Assembly: GCA_041394725.1 (NCBI GenBank)
Contig: JAWKHR010000011.1
Span: forward strand, 1 to 64,000
Reading direction: 5' to 3'
From: JAWKHR01 sp041394725
GTDB lineage: Bacteria; Acidobacteriota; Vicinamibacteria; Vicinamibacterales; SCN-69-37
DNA length: 64,000 bases
Notes under the pieces: generated by a model
What the model saw: only the letters and a program-made list of their open reading frames with translations
The model's database searches: none
What the model was told of the DNA's origin: nothing
In this document: positions 1 to 8,009 of the stretch, piece after piece
Layout: every line of letters begins with the position of its first letter
Position numbering within the stretch: position 1 is the first letter of the stretch
Position numbers and translations under genes: made by a program

Positions 1-1362
1 CGAGTAGATGAGGCCGGGCAGTTGCGCCATCAGCCGCGCCAGGTTCGCCGGGCAGCACGCGACGTCGAAGTACGGCTGCCGCTGCGTGGCGCGCCCGCGG
101 CCGCGCCCCGTGGACTCCAGCGGGTTCTGGTAGAAGAACGTGTTGCCCGCGATCGACACGCCCGAGAGGTACCCGTTGTAGAGCGTCCGTTCAAACGCGT
201 CGAGATACTTCCCGTCGGCCTCCTTCAGGAACAGGCGGTGGTACCAGAGCAGGCCGCCGATCGACGCGCACGTCTCCGTGTAGGCCGTCCGGTTCGGCAG
301 CGCGTAGTCCGGCCCGAAGGCCTCCGTGCTGCCCACCGAGCCCAGCCCGCCCGTGATGTACATCCGCTTGCCCACCACGTCGTCGAAGAGCGCGTCCACG
401 GTGCGCCCGAACGCCGTGTCGCCGGTGAGCACCGCCGCGTCGGTCATGCCCGAGTAGAGGTAGGTCGCGCGCACCGCGTGCCCGGTGGCGCGCGTCTGAT
501 CGACGACGGGCTGGTGGTCCTGCCGGTAGTCGAGCTGGTTGTACATGAAGAACCGGTCGCCCTGCGGGAACTGCACGTGTTCCACGGAGTGCTCGCGCCC
601 GCGCTCGTCGAGGAAGAACTTCGCGGTGTCGAGATAGGCGCGGTTGCCGGTGACGCGCGAGAGCTTCACGAGCGCCAGCTCGATCTCCTCGTGGCCGGGC
701 ACGTCGCGCCGCCGGTCCGGGCCGAACGTGCGGACGATGAGGTCGGCGCTGCGGATGGCGATGTCGAGGAACGTCCGCTTGCCGGTCGCCTGATAGTGCG
801 CGACCGCGGCCTCGATCATGTGGCCCTGGTCGTACAGCTCGTGGCTCGTGTGCAGGTAGGACCACCGTTCCGGCCCGACGCCGGGCGGCGGGTTGGCCGG
901 ATCCACCAGCCGCGGCGTGTAGAGGTAGCCGTCCTCGGCCTGCGCGGCCGCGATCGTCGCGATGAGCGCGTCCACCTCGGCGTCGAGCGCCGGGTCAGGG
1001 TGCGCCGCGAGCGAGTACGACGCCGCCTCGATGATCTTGTAGACGTCGGTGTCGTTGTAGCGCTGGCCCTCGTACGCGCCCGGCATCTTCCCGGCAGCCT
1101 TCAGGAAGTTGGCCACGCGGTTGGTCGCCTCGTTCTGCCGCATGATGTGCGGGATCGTCACCGTCCGGTTCGTCTCGAGCCGGTCGCGCCAGAAACCGCC
1201 GGTCAGGCGCACGGACGTCAGCGGCACCGCGACGATGGGGTAGTCGCGCCCGGCCTGCGTGGGCGACGCCGCCTGTGGCGGTGCGAACGCCGCCGCGCCG
1301 AGCGTGGCCGCCGCGGCGACGGTCACCACGGTCACGGGGGCGGCGAGGGAGGGCCACTTCAT
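1..1362 (-). CDS. GH127 family beta-L-arabinofuranosidase, secreted (C-terminus cut by window edge)
   Basis: The first 454 codons of a glycoside hydrolase of family 127 (formerly DUF1680), which removes terminal beta-L-arabinofuranose from plant arabino-oligosaccharides and glycoproteins. It starts with a signal-peptide-like stretch (MKWPSLAAPVTVVTVAAAAT) and a Gly-Gly-Phe-Trp entry to the alpha/alpha barrel. The catalytic set of the characterised enzyme HypBA1 can be placed: Glu347 as acid/base, Glu363 and Cys365 (TETC) and the Cys436-Cys437 pair (ACCPAN), i.e. the Zn-thiolate site with Cys436 as likely nucleophile. The 16-residue spacing Glu347-Glu363 equals that in HypBA1. The gene has no stop because it runs off the left edge. 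It is divergent from the SRPBCC gene with about 64 bp between starts. The family call is firm; the exact substrate is inferred. Confidence 0.9.
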   Translation of the reverse strand, partial: MKWPSLAAPVTVVTVAAAATLGAAAFAPPQAASPTQAGRDYPIVAVPLTSVRLTGGFWRDRLETNRTVTIPHIMRQNEATNRVANFLKAAGKMPGAYEGQRYNDTDVYKIIEAASYSLAAHPDPALDAEVDALIATIAAAQAEDGYLYTPRLVDPANPPPGVGPERWSYLHTSHELYDQGHMIEAAVAHYQATGKRTFLDIAIRSADLIVRTFGPDRRRDVPGHEEIELALVKLSRVTGNRAYLDTAKFFLDERGREHSVEHVQFPQGDRFFMYNQLDYRQDHQPVVDQTRATGHAVRATYLYSGMTDAAVLTGDTAFGRTVDALFDDVVGKRMYITGGLGSVGSTEAFGPDYALPNRTAYTETCASIGGLLWYHRLFLKEADGKYLDAFERTLYNGYLSGVSIAGNTFFYQNPLESTGRGRGRATQRQPYFDVACCPANLARLMAQLPGLIYS

Positions 1363-1426
1363 GGTCGGGTCCTTTCGTGACGGGCGTCCTGACGCTTTCC
1401 TGGCGGGCGTCCTGACGTACGATGCG
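1363..1426. promoter_or_regulatory. divergent promoter region with a 14-bp direct repeat
   Basis: The short spacer between the GH127 and SRPBCC starts contains the exact direct repeat CGGGCGTCCTGACG at 1381-1394 and 1404-1417. The 23-bp period is close to two helical turns, which would suit a regulator binding one face of the DNA. No regulator gene is adjacent. The binding role is inference only. Confidence 0.3.
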
Positions 1427-1909
1427 GTGGTGCGCCACCATCTTACCGCCCGGCTCGAGCTGCCCCTGCCGCTCGACCGCGTGTTCCGGTTCTTCGGCGC
1501 CGCGGAGAACCTGCAGCGCATCACGCCGCCGGAGCTGGGCTTCCGGATTCTCACGCCCCTGCCGATCGAGATGCGGCCGGGCGCGCTCATCGACTATCGC
1601 ATCCGCCTCTTCGGCCTGCCGCTCCGCTGGCGGACCGAGATCACCGAATGGGACCCGCCGCACCGGTTCGTGGACATCCAGCTTCGCGGCCCGTATCGCG
1701 AGTGGACCCACACCCATACGTTCGAGCCGACGCCGGATGGCCGCGGCACGATCATCCACGACCATGTGCAGTACCAGCTGCCGCTCACGCCGCTCGGCGA
1801 CCTCGCGTGGCCGATCGTGCGGCTCCAGCTCCGGCGCATCTTCGCGTACCGGGAGCGGGCGACGCGGCAGCAGTTGCTGACCGCCGGGCAAGAGCATCGC
1901 GCCGGTTAG
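1427..1909 (+). CDS. SRPBCC family protein (polyketide cyclase/START-like ligand-binding fold)
   Basis: About 160 residues with the helix-grip pattern seen in small SRPBCC proteins: an N-terminal strand (LTARLELPLPLDRVFRFF), the helix around AENLQRITPPELGF, then alternating strands with the motif EWDPPHRFVDIQLRGPYREW, TIIHDHVQYQLP and a long amphipathic C-terminal helix rich in Arg and Gln. Close relatives are annotated as cell-division inhibitor-like or CDP-paratose-epimerase-fused SRPBCC proteins; ligand and role are unknown. The frame is open further upstream, but that part lies antisense to the GH127 signal peptide, so I start at the tandem GTG-GTG codons at 1427/1430. No good ribosome binding site is visible. 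It lies 23 bp before mtnB. Confidence 0.75.
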   Translation: MVRHHLTARLELPLPLDRVFRFFGAAENLQRITPPELGFRILTPLPIEMRPGALIDYRIRLFGLPLRWRTEITEWDPPHRFVDIQLRGPYREWTHTHTFEPTPDGRGTIIHDHVQYQLPLTPLGDLAWPIVRLQLRRIFAYRERATRQQLLTAGQEHRAG

Positions 1910-1932
1910 GATAGAAACGGAGCCCGATTGTC

Positions 1933-2568
1933 ATGCCCGCCACGCCCCTTCCATCCGCGCGCGAGGCGTCGGCCGCGCTCGCGCGCGTCGGTCGCCACTT
2001 TCACCAGCGCGGCTGGGTCTTCGGCACCAGCGGCAACTTCAGCGTCGTCCGCTCGCGCCAACCGGTCCGGCTCGCGATCACGGCGAGCGCCGCGCACAAG
2101 GGGGAGCTCACGGCGCGGGACATCCTCGAGATCGACGCGAAGGGCCGCGTGACACGCGGGCGGCGGCCACCGTCGGCCGAGACCGGCGTGCACCTGGCCA
2201 TCGTCGCCGCGCGCCGGGCCGGCGCCGTGTTGCACACCCACTCGATCTGGAGCACGATTCTCTCGGAGCGGCATCGCGGGCGAGGCGGCCTCGCGGTGCG
2301 CGACCTCGAGATGCTCAAGGGCCTCGACGGTGTGACGACGCACGCGCATCGTGAGTGGATCCCGATCGTGGCGAACACGCAGGACATGCCGGCGCTCGCG
2401 CGCGACATCACGGCCGTCCTCGCCGCCCGGCCCGCCGCGCACGCCGTGCTCATCGCCGGCCACGGGCTCTACACGTGGGGACGCACGCTGGCCGAGGCGG
2501 AGCGGCACGTCGAGATCCTGGAGTTCCTGCTCGAGCTGGAAGGAAGGAGGCAGTCATGGCCCTCGTGA
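1933..2568 (+). CDS. mtnB: methylthioribulose-1-phosphate dehydratase
   Basis: A 211-residue class II aldolase/adducin-fold protein of the MtnB type. It dehydrates 5-methylthioribulose-1-phosphate to the 2,3-diketo intermediate in the methionine salvage pathway (cytosolic). Visible motifs are the phosphate-binding GTSGNFS at residues 31-37, the zinc-binding His-Thr-His at 101-103 (VLHTHSIW), and His177 in IAGHGLYTWG. Length matches stand-alone MtnB. Its last 13 bases overlap the start of mtnD, and mtnC overlaps mtnD, so the three are almost certainly co-translated. MtnA (isomerase), MtnK and MtnP are not in the window, so the first pathway steps must be encoded elsewhere. Confidence 0.93.
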   Translation: MPATPLPSAREASAALARVGRHFHQRGWVFGTSGNFSVVRSRQPVRLAITASAAHKGELTARDILEIDAKGRVTRGRRPPSAETGVHLAIVAARRAGAVLHTHSIWSTILSERHRGRGGLAVRDLEMLKGLDGVTTHAHREWIPIVANTQDMPALARDITAVLAARPAAHAVLIAGHGLYTWGRTLAEAERHVEILEFLLELEGRRQSWPS

Positions 2569-3125
2569 GGATTCCCGCCGAGGATCGCACCCTGACCGAC
2601 GCCGCCGAGATCACGGCGTTCCTCGCGTCGCGCGGCATCGACTACGAACGCACCGACCCGTCGCGGCCGGTCGGGCCCGACACGCCGGCCCCCGCGATCC
2701 TCGAGGCCTACGGCGACAAGATCGAGGAGCTGAAGGCGCGGGGCGGCTACGTCACGGCGGACGTGATCGACGTCTTCCCCGACACGCCGAACCTCGAGGC
2801 GATGCTCAACAAGTTCAACTCCGAGCACTGGCACGACGAGGACGAGGTGCGCTTCATCGTCGAGGGCCGCGGCCTGTTCCACATCCACCCGGAGGGCGGG
2901 CCGGTGTTCGCGATCGAGGTCGAGGCCGGCGACCTGATCCGCGTCCCGCGCGGCACGCACCACTGGTTCGACCTCTGCACGGACCGCCGGATCCGCGCGA
3001 TCCGGCTGTTCCAGGACCCGTCGGGCTGGACGCCGCACTACACGGACAGCGGGGTCGATCGCGATTTCCAGCCGGTCTGCTTCGGGCCCGCGTACTTCCC
3101 GACCGCGCGACCCGGCCAGGCGTGA
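2556..3125 (+). CDS. mtnD: acireductone dioxygenase
   Basis: A 189-residue cupin that oxidises acireductone (1,2-dihydroxy-5-methylthiopentene-3-one) to 2-keto-4-methylthiobutyrate and formate, the last oxidative step of methionine salvage. The metal ligands of the family are all present: His91, His93 and Glu97 in EHWHDEDEVRFI, and His135 in GTHHWFDL; the 38-residue gap Glu97-His135 equals that of the Klebsiella enzyme. The bound metal (Fe or Ni) decides on- or off-pathway chemistry and cannot be read from sequence. The ATG lies inside the end of mtnB behind a strong GGAAGGAGG. The gene ends in GTGA shared with the start of mtnC. Confidence 0.95.
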   Translation: MALVRIPAEDRTLTDAAEITAFLASRGIDYERTDPSRPVGPDTPAPAILEAYGDKIEELKARGGYVTADVIDVFPDTPNLEAMLNKFNSEHWHDEDEVRFIVEGRGLFHIHPEGGPVFAIEVEAGDLIRVPRGTHHWFDLCTDRRIRAIRLFQDPSGWTPHYTDSGVDRDFQPVCFGPAYFPTARPGQA

Positions 3126-3865
3126 CGACCGGGCCGGGCGTGACGATCCGGCTCGCGGACCGCGGCGTGCGGGTCGTGCTGCTCGACATCGAGGGCACGA
3201 CGACGCCGATCGCGTTCGTGCACGACGTGCTGTTTCCCTTCGCGCGCGCGCGTGCGGCGGCGTTCCTGGCGGCGCACGCCGGCGATCCCGAGGTCGGGAC
3301 GGCGGTGGCGGAGCTCGTCGCCGAGCACGCGGCCGACCTGGCGCGCGGCGAGGCGCCGCCCCCGGTGGACGGCGGCCTCGCGCCGTACGTCCACTGGCTG
3401 ACCGACCGCGACCGGAAGTCCACCGGCCTCAAGCGGCTGCAGGGCCTCGTCTGGGAGGCCGGCTACCAGGCCGGCGCGCTCCACGGTCAGGTCTACCCGG
3501 ACGTCGCGCCGGCGCTCGCGCGCTGGCACGCGGCGGGCGTCGCGATCGCGATCTACTCGTCGGGCAGCGAGCTCGCGCAGCGCCGGTTGTTCGAGTCCAC
3601 GCTGCCGGGCGACCTCACGCGATATCTCTCGGGGTTCTTCGACACGCGCGTCGGCGGGAAGCGCGACGCCGCCAGCTACGCGCGAATCGCGGAGCGGCTC
3701 GGCCACGCGCCGGCGGCGATTCTCTTTCTCTCGGACGTCACCGCCGAACTCCACGCGGCGCGCGACGCCGGTCTCCAGGTCGCGCTGAGCCTCAGGCCCG
3801 GCAACCCGCCCCAGCCGGACGCGGCGGCGTTCGAGACGTTCGAGACGTTCGACGCGATCGGGTAG
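3122..3865 (+). CDS. mtnC: enolase-phosphatase E1 (2,3-diketo-5-methylthiopentyl-1-P enolase/phosphatase)
   Basis: A 247-residue HAD-superfamily enzyme joining MtnB to MtnD: it enolises the diketone and then removes the phosphate. Motif I is Asp22-Ile-Glu24-Gly-Thr-Thr-Thr, with the Asp-x-Glu variant typical of E1 enzymes rather than Asp-x-Asp. Motif II is IYSSGS, the motif III lysine is in VGGKRDAASY, and motif IV is LFLSDVTAEL. I chose the GTG at 3122 because it overlaps the mtnD stop (GTGA), a usual sign of coupled translation; a second in-frame GTG at 3140 is possible. The order B-D-C is one of the standard bacterial orders. A small hairpin follows the stop. Confidence 0.94.
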   Translation: MTTGPGVTIRLADRGVRVVLLDIEGTTTPIAFVHDVLFPFARARAAAFLAAHAGDPEVGTAVAELVAEHAADLARGEAPPPVDGGLAPYVHWLTDRDRKSTGLKRLQGLVWEAGYQAGALHGQVYPDVAPALARWHAAGVAIAIYSSGSELAQRRLFESTLPGDLTRYLSGFFDTRVGGKRDAASYARIAERLGHAPAAILFLSDVTAELHAARDAGLQVALSLRPGNPPQPDAAAFETFETFDAIG

Positions 3866-3872
3866 GATCGGT

Positions 3873-3889
3873 GGCCTGCTCGACAGGCC
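3873..3889 (+). terminator. short perfect hairpin after mtnC
   Basis: GGCCTG and CAGGCC pair perfectly around a 5-base loop, 8 bp after the mtnC stop. There is no T-tract, so this would be a weak or factor-assisted terminator separating the salvage operon from the secreted protein downstream. Confidence 0.35.
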
Positions 3890-3919
3890 AGGAGAAAAGC
3901 TCAGGATCGTGGAGGAGTC

Positions 3920-4360
3920 ATGCGCCAACCACATCGACATTGCCTCGCCGTCGTCCTGAGCCTGTGTCTTGCCGCGGCATCGCCCAGCACCCCGCGGGCG
4001 ACATCTCCCGCGCAGGCCACGGAACTGGACGGTACGTGGGTGGGCCAGTATTCGGAAGCCGAGGGCCAGAGGCGGGACTTCAAGCCCGGTGAAGTCCGGA
4101 TGGTGTTCCAGGGGAACCAGGCGCGGGCAACCGGCATCGTGTCTCCCGACGAAGCCACGCTCGGCGTCGAGGTCAACCCTCGGACCACGCCCAGGCAGCT
4201 CGACTACTGGATTTCCCCCGACGGCTCGAAGACCTTGTGCGTGTACGAGGTTGCCGGTGACACGCTCCGAATTGGCGTTCCCCGCAGTGGCGGGAGACCG
4301 ACCGCGATTTCGTCGGCGAAGGGGTCGCGCACGGTGGTTCTCGTCCTGAAGCGGCAGTAG
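3920..4360 (+). CDS. secreted TIGR03067-domain protein
   Basis: A 146-residue protein with an N-terminal signal peptide (cleavage near residues 30-33). The mature part matches the TIGR03067 pattern found in planctomycetes and acidobacteria: ELDGTW at the start, a strand with MVFQGNQA, a PRQLDYWISPDGSKTL segment, the hallmark YEVAGDTLRIG, and an ending RPTAISS...TVVLVLKRQ. It is probably a small lipocalin-like beta sandwich in the periplasm; no catalytic residues or ligand are known. GTGGAGGAGTC precedes the ATG. The next gene, an ADOP-like permease, starts 11 bp later, so the two are likely co-transcribed; a functional link is inference. Confidence 0.8.
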   Translation: MRQPHRHCLAVVLSLCLAAASPSTPRATSPAQATELDGTWVGQYSEAEGQRRDFKPGEVRMVFQGNQARATGIVSPDEATLGVEVNPRTTPRQLDYWISPDGSKTLCVYEVAGDTLRIGVPRSGGRPTAISSAKGSRTVVLVLKRQ

Positions 4361-4371
4361 ACCCGCTGCGC

Positions 4372-6705
4372 GTGGCCCGACTGACGTCGCTCCGCCTGGC
4401 TGCCAGGAACATCTGGCGTCGCCCGCGACCAATCGCGGCGATGGTCCTGCTGCTCTCGGTCGCGTGGGCGATCTTCGCGGCGGTGACCTCGATCGTCGAT
4501 GGGGTGCTGCTCCGTCCTCCTCCCTTCCCGAGCGCCAAGCGAATCGTGCACCTCGATGCGCCGGTCACCAGGTACATCGCCCGGCCCGACGTCATGGCGA
4601 GAATTCAAGCGGCCGTGTCGGCCACGACGCGGCTCGGCCAGCAGGCCTGGGTGGCTCGCCGCCAGGTGTTCGCGTCGGAAACAGGCCTGGCCAGCGACAC
4701 CCCGGTGACCGCGCTGTTCGTCTCGCCGGGCTTCTTCAGGGTGTTCGGCGTGACGCCGATCCTCGGCCGGACCCTGAATGAAGCGGACGGCCGCGCCGAC
4801 CCGGTGCCGGTGCTGGTGTCACAGCGGATCTGGCTGACTCGATTCGGAGGCGATGCGGCGGTCCTCGGCCGGCCCATCCGGTGGCCGGACGTGCTCGACC
4901 AGGCGACCTGGACGATCGTCGGAGTGCTCCCCGATGGCCCGACCTTCCCCGGGGATGCGGACGTCTGGCTCCCCTATGGTGCCGGGCGCTTCCTTCCGAC
5001 GCTCGTTCCGACGTTTGCCCTGCTCGATGCCGGCGTGTCCATCGAGCAGTTGCAGCGCGATCTGCCGGACATCACCATCACGCCACTCCGCGAGTACCTT
5101 CGTCCCACCGATGCGCGGTCAGCCGCATTCGTCTGGCTGGCCAGCGTGTGCCTTCTGGTGGCCGCGACGGCTCAGGTGGCGACCCTGCTGGCCTCGATCC
5201 TGGCCGGGCGTCTGCCGGACATGGCCGTGAAGAGAGCGCTCGGCGCGGATGATCGCTCGCTCGAGGTCGAGTGGCTGTCCGAGATGGGCCTGGTCGCGCT
5301 CGCGTCGCTGCTGGCGACGGTGATCCTCGCACGGCCGACGCAGCACGTTCTCGTCAGCCTGTTCCCGGCTGAGCTGACCAGCGGTCTGGACGTCTCGCTG
5401 GGGCCGCGGGTCGCCATCCTGGTCATGATCGTCTGCGCGGTCACCGTGTCGGCCCTTGCGGTCCAGGGCACCCGTCGTCTTCGCCGGTCCCGCCAGGGGT
5501 TGCGCCCGCGCATGGCCGGGCGATCCCGATCTGACCGGCCGTCGTGGCGGGCCGTCAGCGCGCAGGTGGCGTTGTCGGTGCTGGTGCTCCATGCCGCGGC
5601 GCTCGTCGTGCAGAGCCACGCGGGCTTGCTGCGCGACGATCTCGGGTTCGAGCCGGAAGACCTCCTCGCGGTTCCGATGCCCGCGCCGCCATCGCTCGCT
5701 GGCCTGGCGCCGTCGGCTGGCCGCAGCCTGGCGGCGGAGCACGCCAGGCGCGTACGCGAGAGCCTCGAGGCCGTCCGGCGCGTCGATGGCGTCCGCCGCG
5801 CGGCGTTTGCGTCCGCCTGGCCGATGGCGGTGCCGGTGGAGCCGCAGGCGATGCGCGTGGGCACCCGGCCGGGCGTGGTCGTCGATGTCGTGCGCCTGTC
5901 GGTGTCTCCCGACCACGTGCGCACGATCGGCGCGACCTTGATATCCGGGCGCGAGCCGACCGCCGACGAGGCGGCGAGCCTGTTCGAGGGACCGTCGCGC
6001 GCGGTGGTCGTGAACCGGACGCTCGCGGCTCTTCTGGAGCCGTTCGGTCCGGTCGTGGGGCAGACGCTCTCGTCGAGTCCCGCGCGTGTCTACGAAATCA
6101 CCGGCGTCATCGACGACATCGCGCTGGACCAGCCGGGCCCGACGCCGCCGATGGCCTGGGACTACGTGCCGGCGGGAAACCGGGTCTTGCTCGTGCGGGC
6201 CGCTGCCGGACGCATCGTCGGGCCCCGGGTGCTCGAGGCCCTCGGGGCCGTCTGGCAGGACGATGCGCCCCGGAGGGTCGTGCCGCTGCACGACGTCGCG
6301 GCGCGCCGCAGCGCGGGCGCGCGCGCCAGCGCCGTGCTCGTGTCCACGATCGCAGCGGCCTGCGCGCTGTTGACGGCGATGGGCGTGGCGACGAACCTCG
6401 CGCGTCAGGTGGACGAGGAGGGGCGCGCGCTGGCGATCCGGCTTGCGCTCGGTGCGTCGGGCTCGCACCTGCGCCGGTGGCTCGTCCGGGCGGCCGTCCC
6501 GCCCGTCGCGGCCGGTGTCGCGACCGGTCTTCTTGCCGGGTTCATCGGTGCGTCCGTCGTGCGCGCCGCGTTCTGGGGCGTGACGCCTTCCGTGACGCTG
6601 GCCGCGGTGACCGGCGGGATCGTGATCGCGGCGGCCGCCTGGGCCGGCGTCTGGCCCGCGTATCGGCGGGCGATCAGGTGTGATCCGGCGGTGCTGTTGC
6701 GCTAG
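4372..6705 (+). CDS. ADOP/MacB-like orphan ABC permease (FtsX fold)
   Basis: A 777-residue protein with the duplicated MacB/FtsX layout of ADOP permeases: a first TM segment near residues 20-45, a large periplasmic MacB_PCD domain (motifs LFVSPGFFRVFGVTPILGRTL, VPVLVSQRIW, IVGVLPDG), TM segments near 255-360, a second TM plus periplasmic domain, and three C-terminal TMs ending in WPAYRRAIRCDPAVLLR. The family works without an ATPase in its operon; a role in export or in moving envelope molecules is presumed by analogy to MacB/LolCE. It lacks the N-terminal extension seen in the two other ADOPs here and has no padR next to it. It starts with GTG, 11 bp after the TIGR03067 gene. Confidence 0.85.
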   Translation: MARLTSLRLAARNIWRRPRPIAAMVLLLSVAWAIFAAVTSIVDGVLLRPPPFPSAKRIVHLDAPVTRYIARPDVMARIQAAVSATTRLGQQAWVARRQVFASETGLASDTPVTALFVSPGFFRVFGVTPILGRTLNEADGRADPVPVLVSQRIWLTRFGGDAAVLGRPIRWPDVLDQATWTIVGVLPDGPTFPGDADVWLPYGAGRFLPTLVPTFALLDAGVSIEQLQRDLPDITITPLREYLRPTDARSAAFVWLASVCLLVAATAQVATLLASILAGRLPDMAVKRALGADDRSLEVEWLSEMGLVALASLLATVILARPTQHVLVSLFPAELTSGLDVSLGPRVAILVMIVCAVTVSALAVQGTRRLRRSRQGLRPRMAGRSRSDRPSWRAVSAQVALSVLVLHAAALVVQSHAGLLRDDLGFEPEDLLAVPMPAPPSLAGLAPSAGRSLAAEHARRVRESLEAVRRVDGVRRAAFASAWPMAVPVEPQAMRVGTRPGVVVDVVRLSVSPDHVRTIGATLISGREPTADEAASLFEGPSRAVVVNRTLAALLEPFGPVVGQTLSSSPARVYEITGVIDDIALDQPGPTPPMAWDYVPAGNRVLLVRAAAGRIVGPRVLEALGAVWQDDAPRRVVPLHDVAARRSAGARASAVLVSTIAAACALLTAMGVATNLARQVDEEGRALAIRLALGASGSHLRRWLVRAAVPPVAAGVATGLLAGFIGASVVRAAFWGVTPSVTLAAVTGGIVIAAAAWAGVWPAYRRAIRCDPAVLLR

Positions 6706-6739
6706 GGCCTGCCAGTAGTCGGCGGCCGCCGCGCCGACC

Positions 6740-7948
6740 TCAGCGCGAGATCCCGACCACGTCCAGGTAGCCGTCGATCGCGCCGGCGTCCACCCCTTCG
6801 AGCAGCTCGCGGACGGTGGAGAGCAGCGTCTGCGACGGGATGAACCCGCCCGTCGGCCGGCCCTCGCGCGGGGGGCCGAAGAACAGCGGCGGGTCGGTCG
6901 GCCGGATCATCACGACGCCGCCCGGCGTCGTGGTGGGGAAGTAGGCGCGGATGAACGTGCTCGTCTCGTCGGTCGGCATCGCGCGCACGTTCTCGTAGTA
7001 GTCGCGCCAGACGCCGTTCTGGAACAGGTACTGCTCGACGTTCGACGTGTAGAGCGCGGTGATCGTCGAGCCGTGCTCGCGCACCCAGTCGCCGACCGAC
7101 CGCAGCGCCTTCGGGCCCGCGAAGTCGCCCACGACCGGCACGATCGCGTTGCGCTGGTGCATCTCGCGCAGCAGCCGGTAGTGCGCCTCGTCCGAGAGGT
7201 AGCCGTGGTTCGTGCCCTCGGCGTCGGTCTGCGTCATCAGGTCGGCAAAGGCCGGGAAGAGCGACAGCCGCATCACCGACCCGCCGAACATCCGCAGCGT
7301 GGCCGACTGCGAGTAGGCGATGTCCGGGCCGTAGTAGTGGAAGATGCGCAGGATCCGCTCGATGACCCGCTCGTCGCCGGGCACCAGCGTGAAGTGATGG
7401 TGCTTCGTCAGCCGGTCCATCACCGCCTGGTAGGTCTCGTCGAACGCGCCCGGCGACTCCTCGCGATCGAGGAACGCGGCCATGAGCGCGTTGGCGGAGA
7501 CGTCGGCCTTCAGGTCCTTCGGCTTCGGCCGGCCGAACAGCCGCGCCATGAAGTCCGCCCGCGTCGGCGAGAGCTCGACGATGGCCTTGTAGAGCAGGTG
7601 GTGGAGCAGGTTCTGCCGGCGGATGTCCACGATGAACGCGATCGACGGCTGGAGCGCGGTGATGTACGTGAAGTTCTGGTCCGGGCCCACGCCGACGTAT
7701 ACGCCGCCGCGCCGTATGCGGCTCGCGAGCGTCGGGATGACCATCTGGTACTCCGTCTCGTTCGAGACGAAGTTGTCGGACGGGAACGTGCCGCCCTCCT
7801 CGGAGAACCCGGTCACCAGCCGCCAGAACTCGCCGTCGGACAGCTTCGACGTCGCGTCGGCGGACGTGCGCGCGCGCGTCGATCCGCCGGCGACGAGCGT
7901 CAGCGCGACGACGAGGGTGCAGACGGCGGTACGCAGCGGCATGCTCAC
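6740..7948 (-). CDS. secreted protein of unknown function, LIC_10091-like
   Basis: A 402-residue protein with a signal peptide followed by SKLSDGEFWRLVTGFSEEGG, which resembles a family of uncharacterised secreted proteins sometimes labelled LIC_10091. The segment GVYVGVGPDQNFTYITALQP followed by IAFIVDIRRQNLLHHL looks like the first strands of a Rossmann-type methyltransferase fold (glycine-rich loop, acidic Asp at the end of strand 2), but no catalytic site can be named. I favour the GTG at 7948, which has GGAAGGGG seven bases upstream; an in-frame ATG at 7942 is the alternative. It is divergent from the hydrolase gene and convergent with the permease. The family assignment is from memory of sequence appearance and is moderate. 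Confidence 0.7.
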   Translation of the reverse strand: MSMPLRTAVCTLVVALTLVAGGSTRARTSADATSKLSDGEFWRLVTGFSEEGGTFPSDNFVSNETEYQMVIPTLASRIRRGGVYVGVGPDQNFTYITALQPSIAFIVDIRRQNLLHHLLYKAIVELSPTRADFMARLFGRPKPKDLKADVSANALMAAFLDREESPGAFDETYQAVMDRLTKHHHFTLVPGDERVIERILRIFHYYGPDIAYSQSATLRMFGGSVMRLSLFPAFADLMTQTDAEGTNHGYLSDEAHYRLLREMHQRNAIVPVVGDFAGPKALRSVGDWVREHGSTITALYTSNVEQYLFQNGVWRDYYENVRAMPTDETSTFIRAYFPTTTPGGVVMIRPTDPPLFFGPPREGRPTGGFIPSQTLLSTVRELLEGVDAGAIDGYLDVVGISR

Positions 7949-8009
7949 GCTTAGACCCCTTCCGGCCCGTCCTGGCCTGTCACGGGCATAATAGGCGGGA
8001 CCTCACCCG

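Noticed and set aside
1910..1932. A SAM or related riboswitch in front of the methionine-salvage operon
   Set aside because: Only 23 bp separate the SRPBCC stop from the mtnB start, too short for any known aptamer.
4372..6705. A complete MacB-type efflux pump
   Set aside because: No ATPase, MacA-like adaptor or TolC-like gene accompanies any of the three permeases; the duplicated FtsX architecture fits ADOP.
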